From Streptomyces hokutonensis (GTDB lineage Bacteria; Actinomycetota; Actinomycetes; Streptomycetales; Streptomycetaceae), in assembly GCF_000376565.1 (NCBI RefSeq), contig NZ_BARG01000094.1:1-64000 (forward strand): a stretch of DNA of 64,000 bases. The letters are read 5' to 3'. Each line of letters begins with the position of its first letter. The first letter of the stretch is position 1. The notes beneath the pieces are model-generated. The model was not told where the DNA came from and did not search any database. It was given only the letters and a program-made list of their open reading frames with translations. Shown here one piece after another: positions 31,504 through 41,055 of this stretch. A program made the translations under genes and the position numbers.

Positions 31504-31992
31504 TCACCCTCGCAGGCTCCGTACAACGCGTGGCGGCGTACCTCCGAGGCCGGAACGCGCTGATGTGCGTATCGAGGGGTACATGACACAGAGTCCCCTG
31601 CCATGACGATTACTGGCGTCGCCTTCGAGGGCGGCACGACCGTGGCCGGGGGAGTCGCTGTCGCCGAGGTGGCCGGTGGCGATGACGTCTCCGTCTGCGC
31701 CGTACACGGTGACGGAGGTTCCCTCCGCGATGTCGTCGTAGCCGCCGGTCCCCGCGCAGCCGCTGCCGTTGTCGGAGGCGTCCTCGGTGAGGGCGAAGGC
31801 TCCCTCGAGGGTGAAGGTGCCGGGTCCGGTGCCGGTGGTGGCGGTGATGCCCCAGACGGCGCCCATCAGGCCGGCCCCGGCTGCCAGTCCGAGGAGGCCG
31901 GCGGCCGTGGCGCTGAGGTTTCTGCGGGGCGGCGCGGGCGGTGGGGCCGGGAGCGGTGGAGTGTCGGGCAGCGGCGGCATGGTGTCTGTCAT
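31504..31992 (-). CDS. Membrane-anchored small protein, C-terminus probably altered
   Basis: A 162-residue protein with a proline-rich cytoplasmic head, a transmembrane helix (about 27-50, AAGLLGLAAGAGLMGAVWG) and an extracytoplasmic domain with FTLEGAFALTEDASDNGSGC and YDDIAEGTSVTVYGADGDVI. Proteins with this core usually continue with a second cysteine and a beta-rich end; here the frame after residue 115 becomes a basic low-complexity tail, which suggests a 3' frameshift or truncation. The ATG at 31990-31992 has TGGGGGGA upstream. Function unknown. Confidence 0.55.
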   Translation of the reverse strand: MTDTMPPLPDTPPLPAPPPAPPRRNLSATAAGLLGLAAGAGLMGAVWGITATTGTGPGTFTLEGAFALTEDASDNGSGCAGTGGYDDIAEGTSVTVYGADGDVIATGHLGDSDSPGHGRAALEGDASNRHGRGLCVMYPSIRTSARSGLGGTPPRVVRSLRG

Positions 31993-32754
31993 GGTCCCCC
32001 CAGGGATGAGACGGATCGGCAGGCTATAAGCCGGTTGAAGCTGCTGACGCCTGATCAGTTGAGGATTCACCGATTCGAGGTCACGGAGCGGGACCCTCAC
32101 CGCCGGGCCTTGAGACGGCCCGGCACCGGGCGGGGAAGACCAGAGGCCGGGCGTCGAAGCATCTGGCCGGTGACGAACCATCACCGCATCCGGAGCTTCG
32201 GCAACGTGACCGGTTATTCGTATCGACACCCGCTCGGAGCCTACGGCTGACCCGCAGGTGACCCTCCCGCACAGGCGGCGTGCAGCCGGGCTGCCGGATT
32301 CCGGGCACCCGCGCTGAAGGCGGGCGGGTTCCCGGTTTTGGCAGTGTCCCGGAATGCTCGCCCTGAATGGCCGGCGCACGTGCCCTGCTGCCTTATGTCA
32401 GGCCCGGGCGGAGTCCGTCGAGCACCCGGTGCTTTTCGCCTTTCCCGACCGTGCCGGCAGGGATGCGGGCGTACCGCTGGGCAGCGCGGGCTCGGGCACC
32501 TGCCCCCCCGCACCTGCACGGTTTCAGCGTCCGCTGCCCTGACCCGGGTTGGGCGTGGGGTGCGCAGCCCGGAATGCCGGTGCCGGTCGCCTGCGGACAC
32601 GGAAGGGCGGACACCCGGCCCCATGGTGTGTTCGGGCAGGGGCGGCCCCTGTTGGCTGCTGATCGTTGGGGTGGTTGTGTCAGTGCCTGCTGCTACACCA
32701 ATTCCCAGGGCTGGGGCCGCAGTTGGCGGGCCGGTGATCAAAGGGGAGGATGCA
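31993..32754. other. Gene-poor stretch
   Basis: No frame with a credible start, ribosome site and domain was found in these 762 bases. It presumably contains the promoter of the minus-strand gene to its left and that of the small gene to its right. Low-complexity open frames on both strands are judged to be chance. Confidence 0.4.
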
Positions 32755-32967
32755 GTGGCGAAGCCGCCCGGGGGGTACCACGTTGTCCGCAGGCACCTCC
32801 GAAGCGGCCCGCGCCGGGGCGCGGGGAGGCTGAGCGGCTGGATGATCGCCGCGCTGATCGCCGGGGTGTGGTCGGGGAGCCGGCTCATCGGTTTCGGCGA
32901 GGCCGCCCCCGCGGCGCCGGGTGCCCCGCGGCCGGCGGTGCCCGGGTCTGCGGGCGCGGGCCGCTGA
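32755..32967 (+). CDS. Small single-pass membrane protein before the Mrr-like gene
   Basis: A 70-residue protein with a basic N-terminus, one hydrophobic helix (LSGWMIAALIAGVWSGSRLI) and an Ala/Pro-rich tail. The GTG at 32755 is preceded by GGGGAGGA at 5 bases, an excellent ribosome site. Its TGA shares bases with the ATG of the nuclease gene (TGATG), so the two are coupled and probably work at the same membrane site. Confidence 0.65.
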   Translation: MAKPPGGYHVVRRHLRSGPRRGAGRLSGWMIAALIAGVWSGSRLIGFGEAAPAAPGAPRPAVPGSAGAGR

Positions 32968-33650
32968 TGGCCCGCCGCCCGCTGCGGCCGCGCCCGCCCC
33001 GGGGCCGCGGCGAGCAGGTCGCGGCCGCGGCCGTCGCCTGTGCCGCGGGATGGCTGCTGGCCCGGCTGGCCGCGGCTGCCTGGCATGCGGCTCTCCGGGT
33101 CTGGCCGTGGCTTGCCGTCGGTGCCGCCATTGCCGGTGTCGTCGGCGCATGGCGGATTCTCCGTGCGGTGCGCGGCCGGCGGATGCGCGTGCGGGCGCTG
33201 GCCCGCCTGCGGCTGACCCTCGCCGAACTCGACGCGATGGACGACCGGGCCTTCGAGTGCGCGTTGCGCGACCTGCTCGTCCGGGACGGCTGGACGGCCC
33301 GGCGGGTGGGCCGGCAGGGCGACCAGGCCGCCGACGTCATCGGGCAGGACCGCAAGCGGGGCAGGATCGTCCTGCAGGCCAAACACACCCGGGTTGCCGC
33401 GAAAGTCGGCTCGGCGGTGATGTACCAGGTCAAGGGGACAGCCGGCCCGGTCCACGGCGCGCAGATGGCGGTCGTGGTCACCAACGGCTCCTTCACCCGC
33501 GACGCCAGGATGTGGGGCGAGCGCCACCACGTGTACTGGGTCGACCGTGACCGGCTGCGCAGCTGGGCCGAGCACGGAACGTCCCTGCAGGACCTGCTCC
33601 GCCTGCCCCACCGACCCGCCCGCCGCACGGTGTTGCGCCGGCCGGCCTGA
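32967..33650 (+). CDS. Membrane-anchored Mrr-like restriction endonuclease
   Basis: A 227-residue protein. Two hydrophobic helices (about residues 18-40 and 45-68, including VWPWLAVGAAIAGVVGAW) precede a type IV Mrr_cat-like domain (about 90-225). The nuclease core is seen as ALRDLLVRDGWTARRVGRQG, then DQAADVIG and IVLQAKHTR, giving the Asp...Gln-x-Lys catalytic set. Such nucleases cut modified or foreign DNA; membrane anchoring suggests action at the cell envelope, for example on entering DNA, which is inference. The ATG overlaps the stop of the small membrane protein. Confidence 0.82.
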   Translation: MARRPLRPRPPRGRGEQVAAAAVACAAGWLLARLAAAAWHAALRVWPWLAVGAAIAGVVGAWRILRAVRGRRMRVRALARLRLTLAELDAMDDRAFECALRDLLVRDGWTARRVGRQGDQAADVIGQDRKRGRIVLQAKHTRVAAKVGSAVMYQVKGTAGPVHGAQMAVVVTNGSFTRDARMWGERHHVYWVDRDRLRSWAEHGTSLQDLLRLPHRPARRTVLRRPA

Positions 33651-33923
33651 GGAAGGTCCGTCTGCCGGGCCGGTCCTGCGCGGGTTCCTCGTTGCCGCTC
33701 CGCGGCGGCTGACAGGTGACGCCGCAGGCCGGGGCACATGATCCCGGCCGCCGGGTGATGGTGTGTCAAGAGACCGGTCGGAGCGCCGGTTTCCTTCTCG
33801 GCTGCGGTGAAGAGCGGTCGAAGGGCGGGTGCGGTTGTGGGCGATGCACCGGACGGGCGGCGGGGCGGCGCGGCGCTCGGTGCAGGCGGGGAAGGCGGCG
33901 TTGACGGCATTCTCGGAAGAGAG

Positions 33924-33953
33924 TTGACATGCTGTCGGTACTCGACTTACGTT
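33924..33953 (+). promoter_or_regulatory. Candidate promoter (TTGACA ... TACGTT)
   Basis: TTGACA at 33924-33929 and TACGTT at 33948-33953 are separated by 18 bases in an otherwise gene-free 470-base stretch (33651-34121). It points toward the small membrane-protein gene at 34122. The -10 element is a weak match, so this is tentative. Confidence 0.35.
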
Positions 33954-34121
33954 TGCTGCGTGTAGCCGCTTGGTTGCATGTTTTTGGGGGACGGGCTTCA
34001 TCGCGTGAGCGGTGGAAGCCGGGGAATTAACCCCAGGAGACATGCGGCGTGAGCGGCTTGTTGCTTTTCCGGGGGCCCAGTCCCTCGCGAGCCCGTCCTT
34101 CCTGACCGGGAAGGAACGGCG

Positions 34122-34397
34122 GTGCCCTCGCAGGTTGAGCCACCAGAAGAGAACTCTGTTGTTTCGGATACCGCCCGGGAGTCCCCGGAAGGGCCCGATC
34201 ACCGCACAGTCGATTTGATCGCGCTGGTGTCCATCCTGGCCGCCTGCACCGCGATCTGCCTGTCCGTCGGTGCGGCGGCTCTCCAGGCAGTGATCGGCGC
34301 GGCCGGTATGTTGTTCGCCGCGTGGCGGACACCGCCGCGGGCCAGGCGGGAGCCGGGACCGGCCCGGCGCCGGCGGCCGCGTCGCCCCGGAACGTGA
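34122..34397 (+). CDS. Small membrane protein
   Basis: A 91-residue protein with a polar N-terminus, a hydrophobic region that could make two helices (about 31-67, LIALVSILAACTAICLSVGA and AVIGAAGMLFAAW) and a strongly basic C-terminus. The GTG at 34122 follows AAGGAACGG. No family is recognised. It is not obviously linked to either neighbour. Confidence 0.5.
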   Translation: MPSQVEPPEENSVVSDTARESPEGPDHRTVDLIALVSILAACTAICLSVGAAALQAVIGAAGMLFAAWRTPPRARREPGPARRRRPRRPGT

Positions 34398-34698
34398 CAT
34401 GGACCGGGCTCTGACGGTGACCGGTCAAGACATTCCGGCGCCCTGGGGTCCGGCCCGCGCCGACGTCAGTCCGGTGTGCAGGCGCTGGTCACGCCGCGGG
34501 GGAGCGGGAGTGCTCCGGCCTGCTTGACGGAGGGACCGTGTCAGTTGCACCGTCGCCGAAGTTCTCAGCCTCCGGAGCTTTGAACCTGTGGCGGAGTGCT
34601 TCCGTCGGTGGGCGGGTGAGGGCAGTTCTCCGGAGTACAGGGGCTGATGCGGCTGGCACCCTGCACCTCAGGGGCGGGCTGGGCAATGAGGGGGCTGT
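34398..34698. other. Intergenic stretch without recognised features
   Basis: Nothing beyond the likely promoter of the next plus-strand gene is seen; no coding frame has a start or domain worth reporting. Confidence 0.4.
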
Positions 34699-35307
34699 GT
34701 GACGGACGCGGTGATGACGGCGTGGATCGCCGCCGGCTCTGCGGTGGCCGGTGCGCTCGCCGGCGGTGGGGTGACGGGATGGTTCACCTTGGCGGCCGCC
34801 CGGAAACAGGCGCAGAGCACGGTCGATGCCGCTGCCCGGCAGGCGGATGCGGCGTGGGCGGCGGGCCAGCGGCAGGCGGATGCCGCCTGGGAGGCAGGCC
34901 GCCGGCAGGCGGATGCCGCCTGGGAAGCCGGACGCCTGCAGGCGGATGCCCAGCTCGATGTCGCCCGCCAGACCGTTGCCGCCCAACACCTTGCCGCCCA
35001 GCGTGAGGTCCGACGGGCCGCCTACGCCGCCTTCCTGGCCGCTACCGACACCGCCCACCAGTGCCACCGGGCATGGCAGCAGGCCTTGGGCAGCCCCGAG
35101 GCGGCCGGCTGCCGCGACCGTTACCGGGCCGCGCTGCCCGCCGTTGTCGAGGCACTCACGCTCGTGCGTCTCGAAGGTCCCGACCCGGTCGGTTCTGCCG
35201 CTGAAGTTCTCGAGCAGTCCCTCGAGGCGAACGCGTCCCTTGACCGGTACCAGAGCGCGCACACCGCCTTCCTCGACGCCGCACGCACCACTTTGAACGC
35301 ACCCTGA
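34699..35307 (+). CDS. Membrane protein with a short tandem repeat and coiled coil
   Basis: A 202-residue protein: an N-terminal hydrophobic helix (about 5-32) followed by four imperfect 11-residue repeats of the type RQADAAWEAGR (about 47-90), then a helical C-terminal domain with QREVRRAAYAAFLAATDTAH. The 11-residue period and alanine spacing favour a long amphipathic helix or coiled coil. Similar proteins of unknown function occur in Streptomyces. The GTG at 34699 follows GAGGGGGC. The repeat is also visible at the DNA level. Confidence 0.65.
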   Translation: MTDAVMTAWIAAGSAVAGALAGGGVTGWFTLAAARKQAQSTVDAAARQADAAWAAGQRQADAAWEAGRRQADAAWEAGRLQADAQLDVARQTVAAQHLAAQREVRRAAYAAFLAATDTAHQCHRAWQQALGSPEAAGCRDRYRAALPAVVEALTLVRLEGPDPVGSAAEVLEQSLEANASLDRYQSAHTAFLDAARTTLNAP

Positions 35308-35760
35308 CCCACCGCTGGGGTACCGGCCTCGCGCATCTGGCCGGCCCGGGCGGCCGGGGGATATTCGACGCTGCACGGGCTCGCAGCGGCTGCTGCGTGG
35401 TCCGCGGTACACGGGTACGGTCCCGCCGGGGCGATTGGGCCCGCTCGGGGAGGGCGGGGCCGTGCGTCTTGGCGCTGCGAACGTCGGATGTACGCACGAT
35501 GCCGGTGGGGCGGCATATGCGAACGTACTCTGATCGCCGCAACCCTCGCTGCTTGATAGTGCATTGGCGCTCCACGGAAAGATGCCCCGCTTCATGCAAG
35601 GAGAGGCAGGCGCAAGGTCTGCCGGCGCCCTGCGGTGCGGTTCCCGGCCCCGGACGTGCCCCGGGGCGGGATCTGTTGTGTCTGCCCGGGCTGCTTGCCA
35701 CCGGTGCACTGCCTGCGGGGGTGAGGTGGCCGGAGATCGGTGCCGGCACCGTGCTGGGGG
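35308..35760. other. Intergenic stretch between convergent genes
   Basis: The region separates a plus-strand gene and the 3' end of the large minus-strand gene. No convincing gene, hairpin terminator or repeat was found. Confidence 0.4.
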
Positions 35761-38136
35761 TTAGTGCCAGGGGGGTGTGGGGGTGCCGTCGGGGTCGAGG
35801 CCGTGGGGCCACCGCTCGTGTGGGGAGGCGCGGCGGGTGTCGACGCGGAAGACGTAGCCGGCGTCGATGGCCTGACGGGCGAGGGCTTCGGCGCCGGCCG
35901 GGTCGGCGCGGCTGCGCACCGCCGCGAGGCGCAGCAGGGCGCGCGCGGTACCTGCGTCCGCGGCCTGCCAGGCGAGGGCTTCGGCGCCCGCCGGGTCGCC
36001 GGCGTTCTCGCGCAGCGCGGCCATGGCAGTGAGGGCGGAGGTGTGACCGGCGTCGGCGGCCCGACGGTAGAGGGTTTCTGCGCCTGCCGGGTCGCCGGCT
36101 TTCTCGCGCAGCCGGGCCGCGGACAACAGGCTGTGCGTGTGGCCGGCGTCGGCGGCCTGACGGTAGAGCGCCTCGGCGTCCTCCAGGTCGCCGGCCCCTT
36201 CTCTCAGCTCCGCCAAAGGGACCAGAGCGTGCGTGCAGCCGCTGTCGGCGGCTTTTCTGCACAGGGCTTCGGCGCTGTGCAGGTGGCCGGCTTCGGCGCG
36301 CAGCCCGGCCAGGACCGTCAGAGCACGGGTGTGTCCGGCCTCCGCAGCCTCCAGCGCCAGGTCGTCGGCGCTGATGGGATTCCCGGCCTCTTCGTGCAGC
36401 ACCGCGAGGCAGACCAGAGCGTAGCTGTGGCCGGCGTCGGCAGCCTGCCGGTAGAGGACCTGGGCACTGGCCAGGTCCTCGGCTGCCTCCCTCAACCCTC
36501 CCAAGAACGCCAGCACTTGAGGGTGGCCCCTGTCGGCGGCAAGACGGGCGGTGGCTTCGGCATCATCTCGCTCGCCACGCGTTTCGCGCAGGGCCGTCAG
36601 CCGGATGAGGGGCTGGCCGTGGCCGGCGTCGGCAGCCCGCAGCGCCACGGCCTGCGCCCCGGACCGGTTGCCGGCCCCTTCCCGCATCCCCGCGATACGG
36701 GTCAGCGCCCGCGGATGGCCGTCCGCGGCCGCCTGCCAGGCCAAAGCTTCCGCCACATCAGGCTCGTCGGCCTGCTCATGCACTTCCGCCAGCAGCGCCA
36801 GAGCCCGGGGGTGACCACCGTCGGCGGCCCGCCGGTACAAGGCCTTGGCCCCCGCCCAATCCGCGGCCTGCTCGCACCGGGCTGCCTGGGCCAGCAGCGC
36901 CCGCACCTCACCGGCCTCGGCGGCCCGCCGCTGCAGGTGGTCGGCCCACTGCAGCCGGTACCGGGCACGGGCCGCCCGGGCCAGGCTGCTGAGATCGTCC
37001 GCGTGCATCAGGTGAACGAAGGCGGCGTTCCAAAACGAGGCCGGCGGGCACAGCCGTCGGCGCGTGGCACGGCCGTGCTGCTCCAGATAGCCGGAGAGCT
37101 GGAAGAGCGGACTTCTCATGCCTGCTGCGGAACCGGCCAGAGGCCCGCTTGCGGGGGAGCGGTGCCGGGGACGCGGGGTGGTTCGGGACAACGGAGCCTG
37201 TTTGCCGTGCACCAGGCGGGTGAGTTCGGCAAAGGCCGACTCCACCCAGTTCTCGTCGAGTTGGGCATAGTCGACCTCGTCGAGGTAATCGACGGCCGCG
37301 TCGGTCAGAAAGGCCTGCGGCAGATACAGGCCCACCCCCAGACGCCGCGCATCCATGGCCGCCTCCAGGAGGGCTACGGCAGCCGGTGAGCCGTGCCGGT
37401 AGCGATGCAGCAACTCGGGTGCCCCCGCCAGGTCCTGAGTGATCCGTCCGGAGGCGCCGGCCCGGGCGAGCGCATCGGCCAGCAGTACATCCCCCTCGCC
37501 CGCCAAAGCGGCCGCCGCATCCAGCGCCTCGCGGTCGAAGGCCTCGGGCACCGACAGCATCCGCGCGGCGAGCAGTTCCCGCACCCGGCTGTGCGGATCC
37601 TCCTCACCCGGCTGAGGCAGTGCCAGGTACTGCCGGGCGAACTGCGGCCACAGCGTTCCCAGGACCAGAACGGGGCCACGGCCGGTATCCGTCAACAAGC
37701 CGTGCAGGGCCGCAGCAATCCGCTCACCCCTGGCCGGATCACCAAGGAAGTGCTGGGCCTCATTCAGCCACACGACCGTGCCCGGCGGCACCGCATGCAG
37801 GCCGGCAAGCGCCGCCTCGGCCCGAGTGGGGGCGAAGGGATGCCACAGCCACCACCCCGCCTGCGCCAGCGGTCGTACGGCCTCCCAGCAGGCCCGGGTC
37901 TTCCCGGTCGACGACGAGCCGACCAGCACCGTCATGTGACTGCGGCCCTGCGCCGCCGCATGCACCACCTCGGCCAGCACCTGGTCGTGGTCACGGACCA
38001 CGTAGCCAGACAGCAGCCCCTCCGACCCGGCCCGGCTGCCCGCATGACGATCCTGCAGAGTACCGGCGGGATGCACCTCCAGATCGTGCGGACTGCACTG
38101 CGCTATCGGCCGGCCCACACGGCCCTCTCCCGTCAC
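35761..38136 (-). CDS. P-loop ATPase with tandem Sel1/TPR-like repeats
   Basis: A 791-residue cytoplasmic protein. The N-terminal third is a P-loop module with VLVGSSSTGKTRACWEAV (about residues 70-87), a Walker B-like VVWLNEAQHFLG and further GRGPVLVLGTLW. The C-terminal half (about 410-760) is a run of about ten repeats of some 36 residues with the consensus RAADAGHxxALxxLAxLRE. Sensor-NTPase-repeat proteins of this form resemble STAND-type regulators. The GTG at 38134-38136 has GGGGAG 6 bases upstream. The restriction-type neighbours make a defence role plausible but unproven. Confidence 0.75.
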   Translation of the reverse strand: MTGEGRVGRPIAQCSPHDLEVHPAGTLQDRHAGSRAGSEGLLSGYVVRDHDQVLAEVVHAAAQGRSHMTVLVGSSSTGKTRACWEAVRPLAQAGWWLWHPFAPTRAEAALAGLHAVPPGTVVWLNEAQHFLGDPARGERIAAALHGLLTDTGRGPVLVLGTLWPQFARQYLALPQPGEEDPHSRVRELLAARMLSVPEAFDREALDAAAALAGEGDVLLADALARAGASGRITQDLAGAPELLHRYRHGSPAAVALLEAAMDARRLGVGLYLPQAFLTDAAVDYLDEVDYAQLDENWVESAFAELTRLVHGKQAPLSRTTPRPRHRSPASGPLAGSAAGMRSPLFQLSGYLEQHGRATRRRLCPPASFWNAAFVHLMHADDLSSLARAARARYRLQWADHLQRRAAEAGEVRALLAQAARCEQAADWAGAKALYRRAADGGHPRALALLAEVHEQADEPDVAEALAWQAAADGHPRALTRIAGMREGAGNRSGAQAVALRAADAGHGQPLIRLTALRETRGERDDAEATARLAADRGHPQVLAFLGGLREAAEDLASAQVLYRQAADAGHSYALVCLAVLHEEAGNPISADDLALEAAEAGHTRALTVLAGLRAEAGHLHSAEALCRKAADSGCTHALVPLAELREGAGDLEDAEALYRQAADAGHTHSLLSAARLREKAGDPAGAETLYRRAADAGHTSALTAMAALRENAGDPAGAEALAWQAADAGTARALLRLAAVRSRADPAGAEALARQAIDAGYVFRVDTRRASPHERWPHGLDPDGTPTPPWH

Positions 38137-38614
38137 ACCATGCTCCCCGCCGCGGCCGACCGCTGCACACACCACACCGGCTGCACCGGCAGACACACCG
38201 AGCGCGCCACCGCGGTGCGCCTCGCCGGCACATGCTCACCTGACGGCACCGCCCCCTGCACCCCCGCACGCAGTCCCACCCGCATCTGCTCCCTTGCCCT
38301 GCGTAGCCCGGCACGCGTCGTCCTTTCGGCCGGACTCAGGCACAACTGCCGCCCCGCCACAGCACGCTGTACTCGCTCAGCCGGTAGCTGATTGGTCTCC
38401 CGCCGACGTTATGTATCTGCTCGTGGTTCATCATCGCCCGGGCGTCGGGTGGCGAACCCGACACGACGTTCGGATCGCTGATCGTGTTGTTGTCCCGGCG
38501 CTCCGCCAGGCGGTGTCGGCGGGATACCAGATCGAGGGACCGCAAGCAGGGCCGTCGTGCACTGCGGAAGCCGGATGCCATGGCCGAGCGTGCGCGGACA
38601 CGGCCGCGTGTGCT
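38137..38614. other. Divergent intergenic region
   Basis: This region separates the Sel1-repeat gene (minus) and the GmrSD-like gene (plus). Besides promoters it shows only a short minus-strand frame at 38336-38434 ending LSEYSVLWRGGSCA without a ribosome site; it may be a gene remnant. Confidence 0.35.
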
Positions 38615-38873
38615 GGTGTGGGTCGGGTGGGTTGCGTGGCTGCCTACGCTGGGTAAATGCCAACGGAGCTGGACGAGTTGGGGCGCACAGGCATCTGCTC
38701 GGGGGTGAGGCGTGGTGGCGGCTGGGGCGATCCAGGGCGACACGTTCGATCTGAAGGAACTGTTCGGGCAGGCCCGCTACCAGATCGAGTACTACCAGCG
38801 GGAGTACGCGTGGTCGGCGCAGGACGTCAGCACGCTGCTGGAGGACCTGTTTGAGGCCTTCGAGACGCTGCAG
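38615..38873 (+). repeat. 259-bp direct repeat, copy 1 (promoter and first codons of the GmrSD gene)
   Basis: The 97 bases upstream of the GTG and the first 54 codons are repeated at 49509-49767 in the same orientation, equal in length and about 97% identical by eye. Copy 1 belongs to the complete gene. Confidence 0.9.
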
Positions 38874-40931
38874 AGCCAGGGCCGTCTGCACAGCAGGGAC
38901 GCGGAGGCGTTCTTCCTCGGCCCGTTCGTCTACGTCCAGCAGTCCCGCACCCAGCGGTTCCTGGTGGACGGCCAGCAACGCTTCACCACGCTGCATCTGC
39001 TGTTTCTGCACCTGTTCAGGGCCGCGGTCGGGTGGAGGCAGCGCGACGCGGTGAGCAAACTGGAACGGGTCATCACTGATTTCGGCCCCGGCAACCGCCT
39101 GATGTTCCGCCTCGACATCGACGAGCGCCAGGACGCGCTGGAGGCCCTCTACCGCGACCGGCTCTACGAACTCCCGCCGCAGGCCTCGCTGTCGGTGCGC
39201 AACCTGCACGAGCGCAGCCGGCAGATCGCCGATCTCCTGGAGGAGCGGCTGGAGGCGGAGCACTGCCCGCAGTTCGTGGACTGGCTGCTGTCGAAGGTCG
39301 TGCTGGTCGGCATCCGCGCACCCAGCCGCGACAGCGGATTCCGCATCTTCGAGTCGATGAACGACCGCGGGGCCCGCCTGACCCCGGTCGACCTGGTCAA
39401 GAGCTTCCTGCTCTCGAACGCCCGCAGGGACGAGGAGAAACTCAACGAACAGTGGCGCCGCATGCTCGCCGAACTCACCGGCGTCCGCGACGACACCGAC
39501 GCCCCCCGCACCTTCCTCAAAGCCGCCCTCCTGGCCCGCTACGCCGACCTCGACGGGGACAGCGACACCGGTGACGGGCCGGAGATCGACGCCGCGCTGC
39601 ACATCTGGGTACGCAAGCACCGCGAGCGCATCGGACTGCGCCACCCGGACGACTACTTCCGCTTCGTCGAGGACCTGCTGCGGCTGGCCGGCCACCACCG
39701 CACCTTCCTCGAGGCCTGCAAACGCCCCTATCCCGACCAGGGGCTGTCCGCGCTCTACTACAACGACACCAACGGCCTCAGCGGCCAGATGGCGATGATC
39801 CTGGCGGCGATCCAGCCGCACGACACGGACACCCCCGCCAAACAGAAAGCGGCCCTGGTCGCCAACTTCCTGGACCGGCTCTATGTCGAGCGCATCCTCA
39901 ACGACGAACCCGTCCAGGCCAAGGACTTCCACCACGACATCCACCGCCTCATCCCCCGCCTGCGCCACTGCGCCACCACCGCGGACGTCGCCTCGGTTCT
40001 CTCGGCCGAACTGCCCGACACCTCCTTCCGGCAGGTCGTCACCTTCGGCATGCGCGGCAACACCAAGGCCCAGGTGCGCTACCTCCTGGCCCGCCTGACC
40101 GCCCACGTCGAAACCGGCCTGGGCAGAACCGACCTCAGCGCCGACTACCTCGGTGCCGAACGCCGCTGGCAGATCGAGCACCTCTACGCCAACCACCCCG
40201 AACGCCACGTCCCCCACGACGCCCCCGACGAGGCCACCTTCCGGGCCTGGCGCGCCCGCCTGGGCGTGCTGGTCCTGCTGCGCCGCAGCGACAACGCCAG
40301 CTACAACGACCTGCCCCTGGAGACCAAACGCCGCCACTACGCCCGCGAAAACGCCCTGGCCGCGATCCTCGCCCCCGACTACCGCAAGAACCACCCCGCC
40401 CTGCGGCGGTTCATCGCGGACAACGGCATCGAAGGCCACTTCCGTGAACTGGGCAGCGCCACGATGGGACAGGCCGTCGAAATCCGCGGCGAACTCTACC
40501 GCCGCCTGTGCCTGCGCATCTGGGACCCCCACCGTCTCGGCCTGCGCCCACCCCCCTTCCAGACACCCGCCGGCCCGCCACTCCCGGCCGCGCAGGCCGC
40601 CGCGGTACCCGTCCCGCGCCGCCGCCCGCTGCGCACCGACCTGGCCCGCATGATGCGCCAGGGCGTCCTGGCCCCCGGCATCCGGATCGAAGCCGACCAC
40701 GCGGGCCGGCACCACACGGCCACCGTCGACGCCGACGGAGTCATCACCCTGCCCAGCGGCGACCGCTTCACCAGCGCGGACGAGGCCGGGAAAACCGTCT
40801 GCGGCACCCGCCGCTGCACCGGCATGACCTTCTGGCACATCACCACCGCCGACGGCCTGCGGCTGTCGCTGCGCGAGGTGCGCAACCGGGCCCAGCAGCA
40901 GGGGCGTCTCGGCGCGGCTCGAAACAGGTAG
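38712..40931 (+). CDS. GmrSD-like DUF262/DUF1524 nuclease with C-terminal RAMA domain
   Basis: A 739-residue protein. The DUF262 (GmrS) domain carries the ParB-like motif LVDGQQRFTTLHLL (about 83-96) and SGFRIFESMNDRGARLTPVD (about 210-230). The DUF1524 (GmrD) nuclease region has QIEHLYANHPERHV (His at about 489), and the last 110 residues read as a RAMA domain (TVDADGVITLPSGDRF, SADEAGKTV, MTFWHIT). GmrSD enzymes cut DNA with modified cytosines, and RAMA domains are predicted to sense modified bases. The start is GTG 38712. The fusion suggests a type IV restriction enzyme with an added reader domain. Confidence 0.85.
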   Translation: MVAAGAIQGDTFDLKELFGQARYQIEYYQREYAWSAQDVSTLLEDLFEAFETLQSQGRLHSRDAEAFFLGPFVYVQQSRTQRFLVDGQQRFTTLHLLFLHLFRAAVGWRQRDAVSKLERVITDFGPGNRLMFRLDIDERQDALEALYRDRLYELPPQASLSVRNLHERSRQIADLLEERLEAEHCPQFVDWLLSKVVLVGIRAPSRDSGFRIFESMNDRGARLTPVDLVKSFLLSNARRDEEKLNEQWRRMLAELTGVRDDTDAPRTFLKAALLARYADLDGDSDTGDGPEIDAALHIWVRKHRERIGLRHPDDYFRFVEDLLRLAGHHRTFLEACKRPYPDQGLSALYYNDTNGLSGQMAMILAAIQPHDTDTPAKQKAALVANFLDRLYVERILNDEPVQAKDFHHDIHRLIPRLRHCATTADVASVLSAELPDTSFRQVVTFGMRGNTKAQVRYLLARLTAHVETGLGRTDLSADYLGAERRWQIEHLYANHPERHVPHDAPDEATFRAWRARLGVLVLLRRSDNASYNDLPLETKRRHYARENALAAILAPDYRKNHPALRRFIADNGIEGHFRELGSATMGQAVEIRGELYRRLCLRIWDPHRLGLRPPPFQTPAGPPLPAAQAAAVPVPRRRPLRTDLARMMRQGVLAPGIRIEADHAGRHHTATVDADGVITLPSGDRFTSADEAGKTVCGTRRCTGMTFWHITTADGLRLSLREVRNRAQQQGRLGAARNR

Positions 40932-41055
40932 CCGACGGCGAAGCCCGCGCAGGCGTCTGCTGCTGCGCCGCACCCCGTCTTGTCAGTCGTCGGGTCTGCC
41001 GCACCGCGGCGTGGACTGCCGGGGTACCGTGCGCGCAGCGCTGCGGCGGCGTGTC

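Noticed and set aside
34042..34218. 58-residue plus-strand frame with AGGAGA before its ATG
   Set aside because: The ribosome site is too close to the ATG and the frame overlaps the better-supported gene at 34122.
32241..34400. 719-residue minus-strand frame
   Set aside because: It is antisense to the Mrr-like gene and low in recognisable motifs; typical of high-GC shadow frames.
38336..38434. Short minus-strand frame ending LSEYSVLWRGGSCA
   Set aside because: No ribosome site and too short; noted as a possible remnant only.
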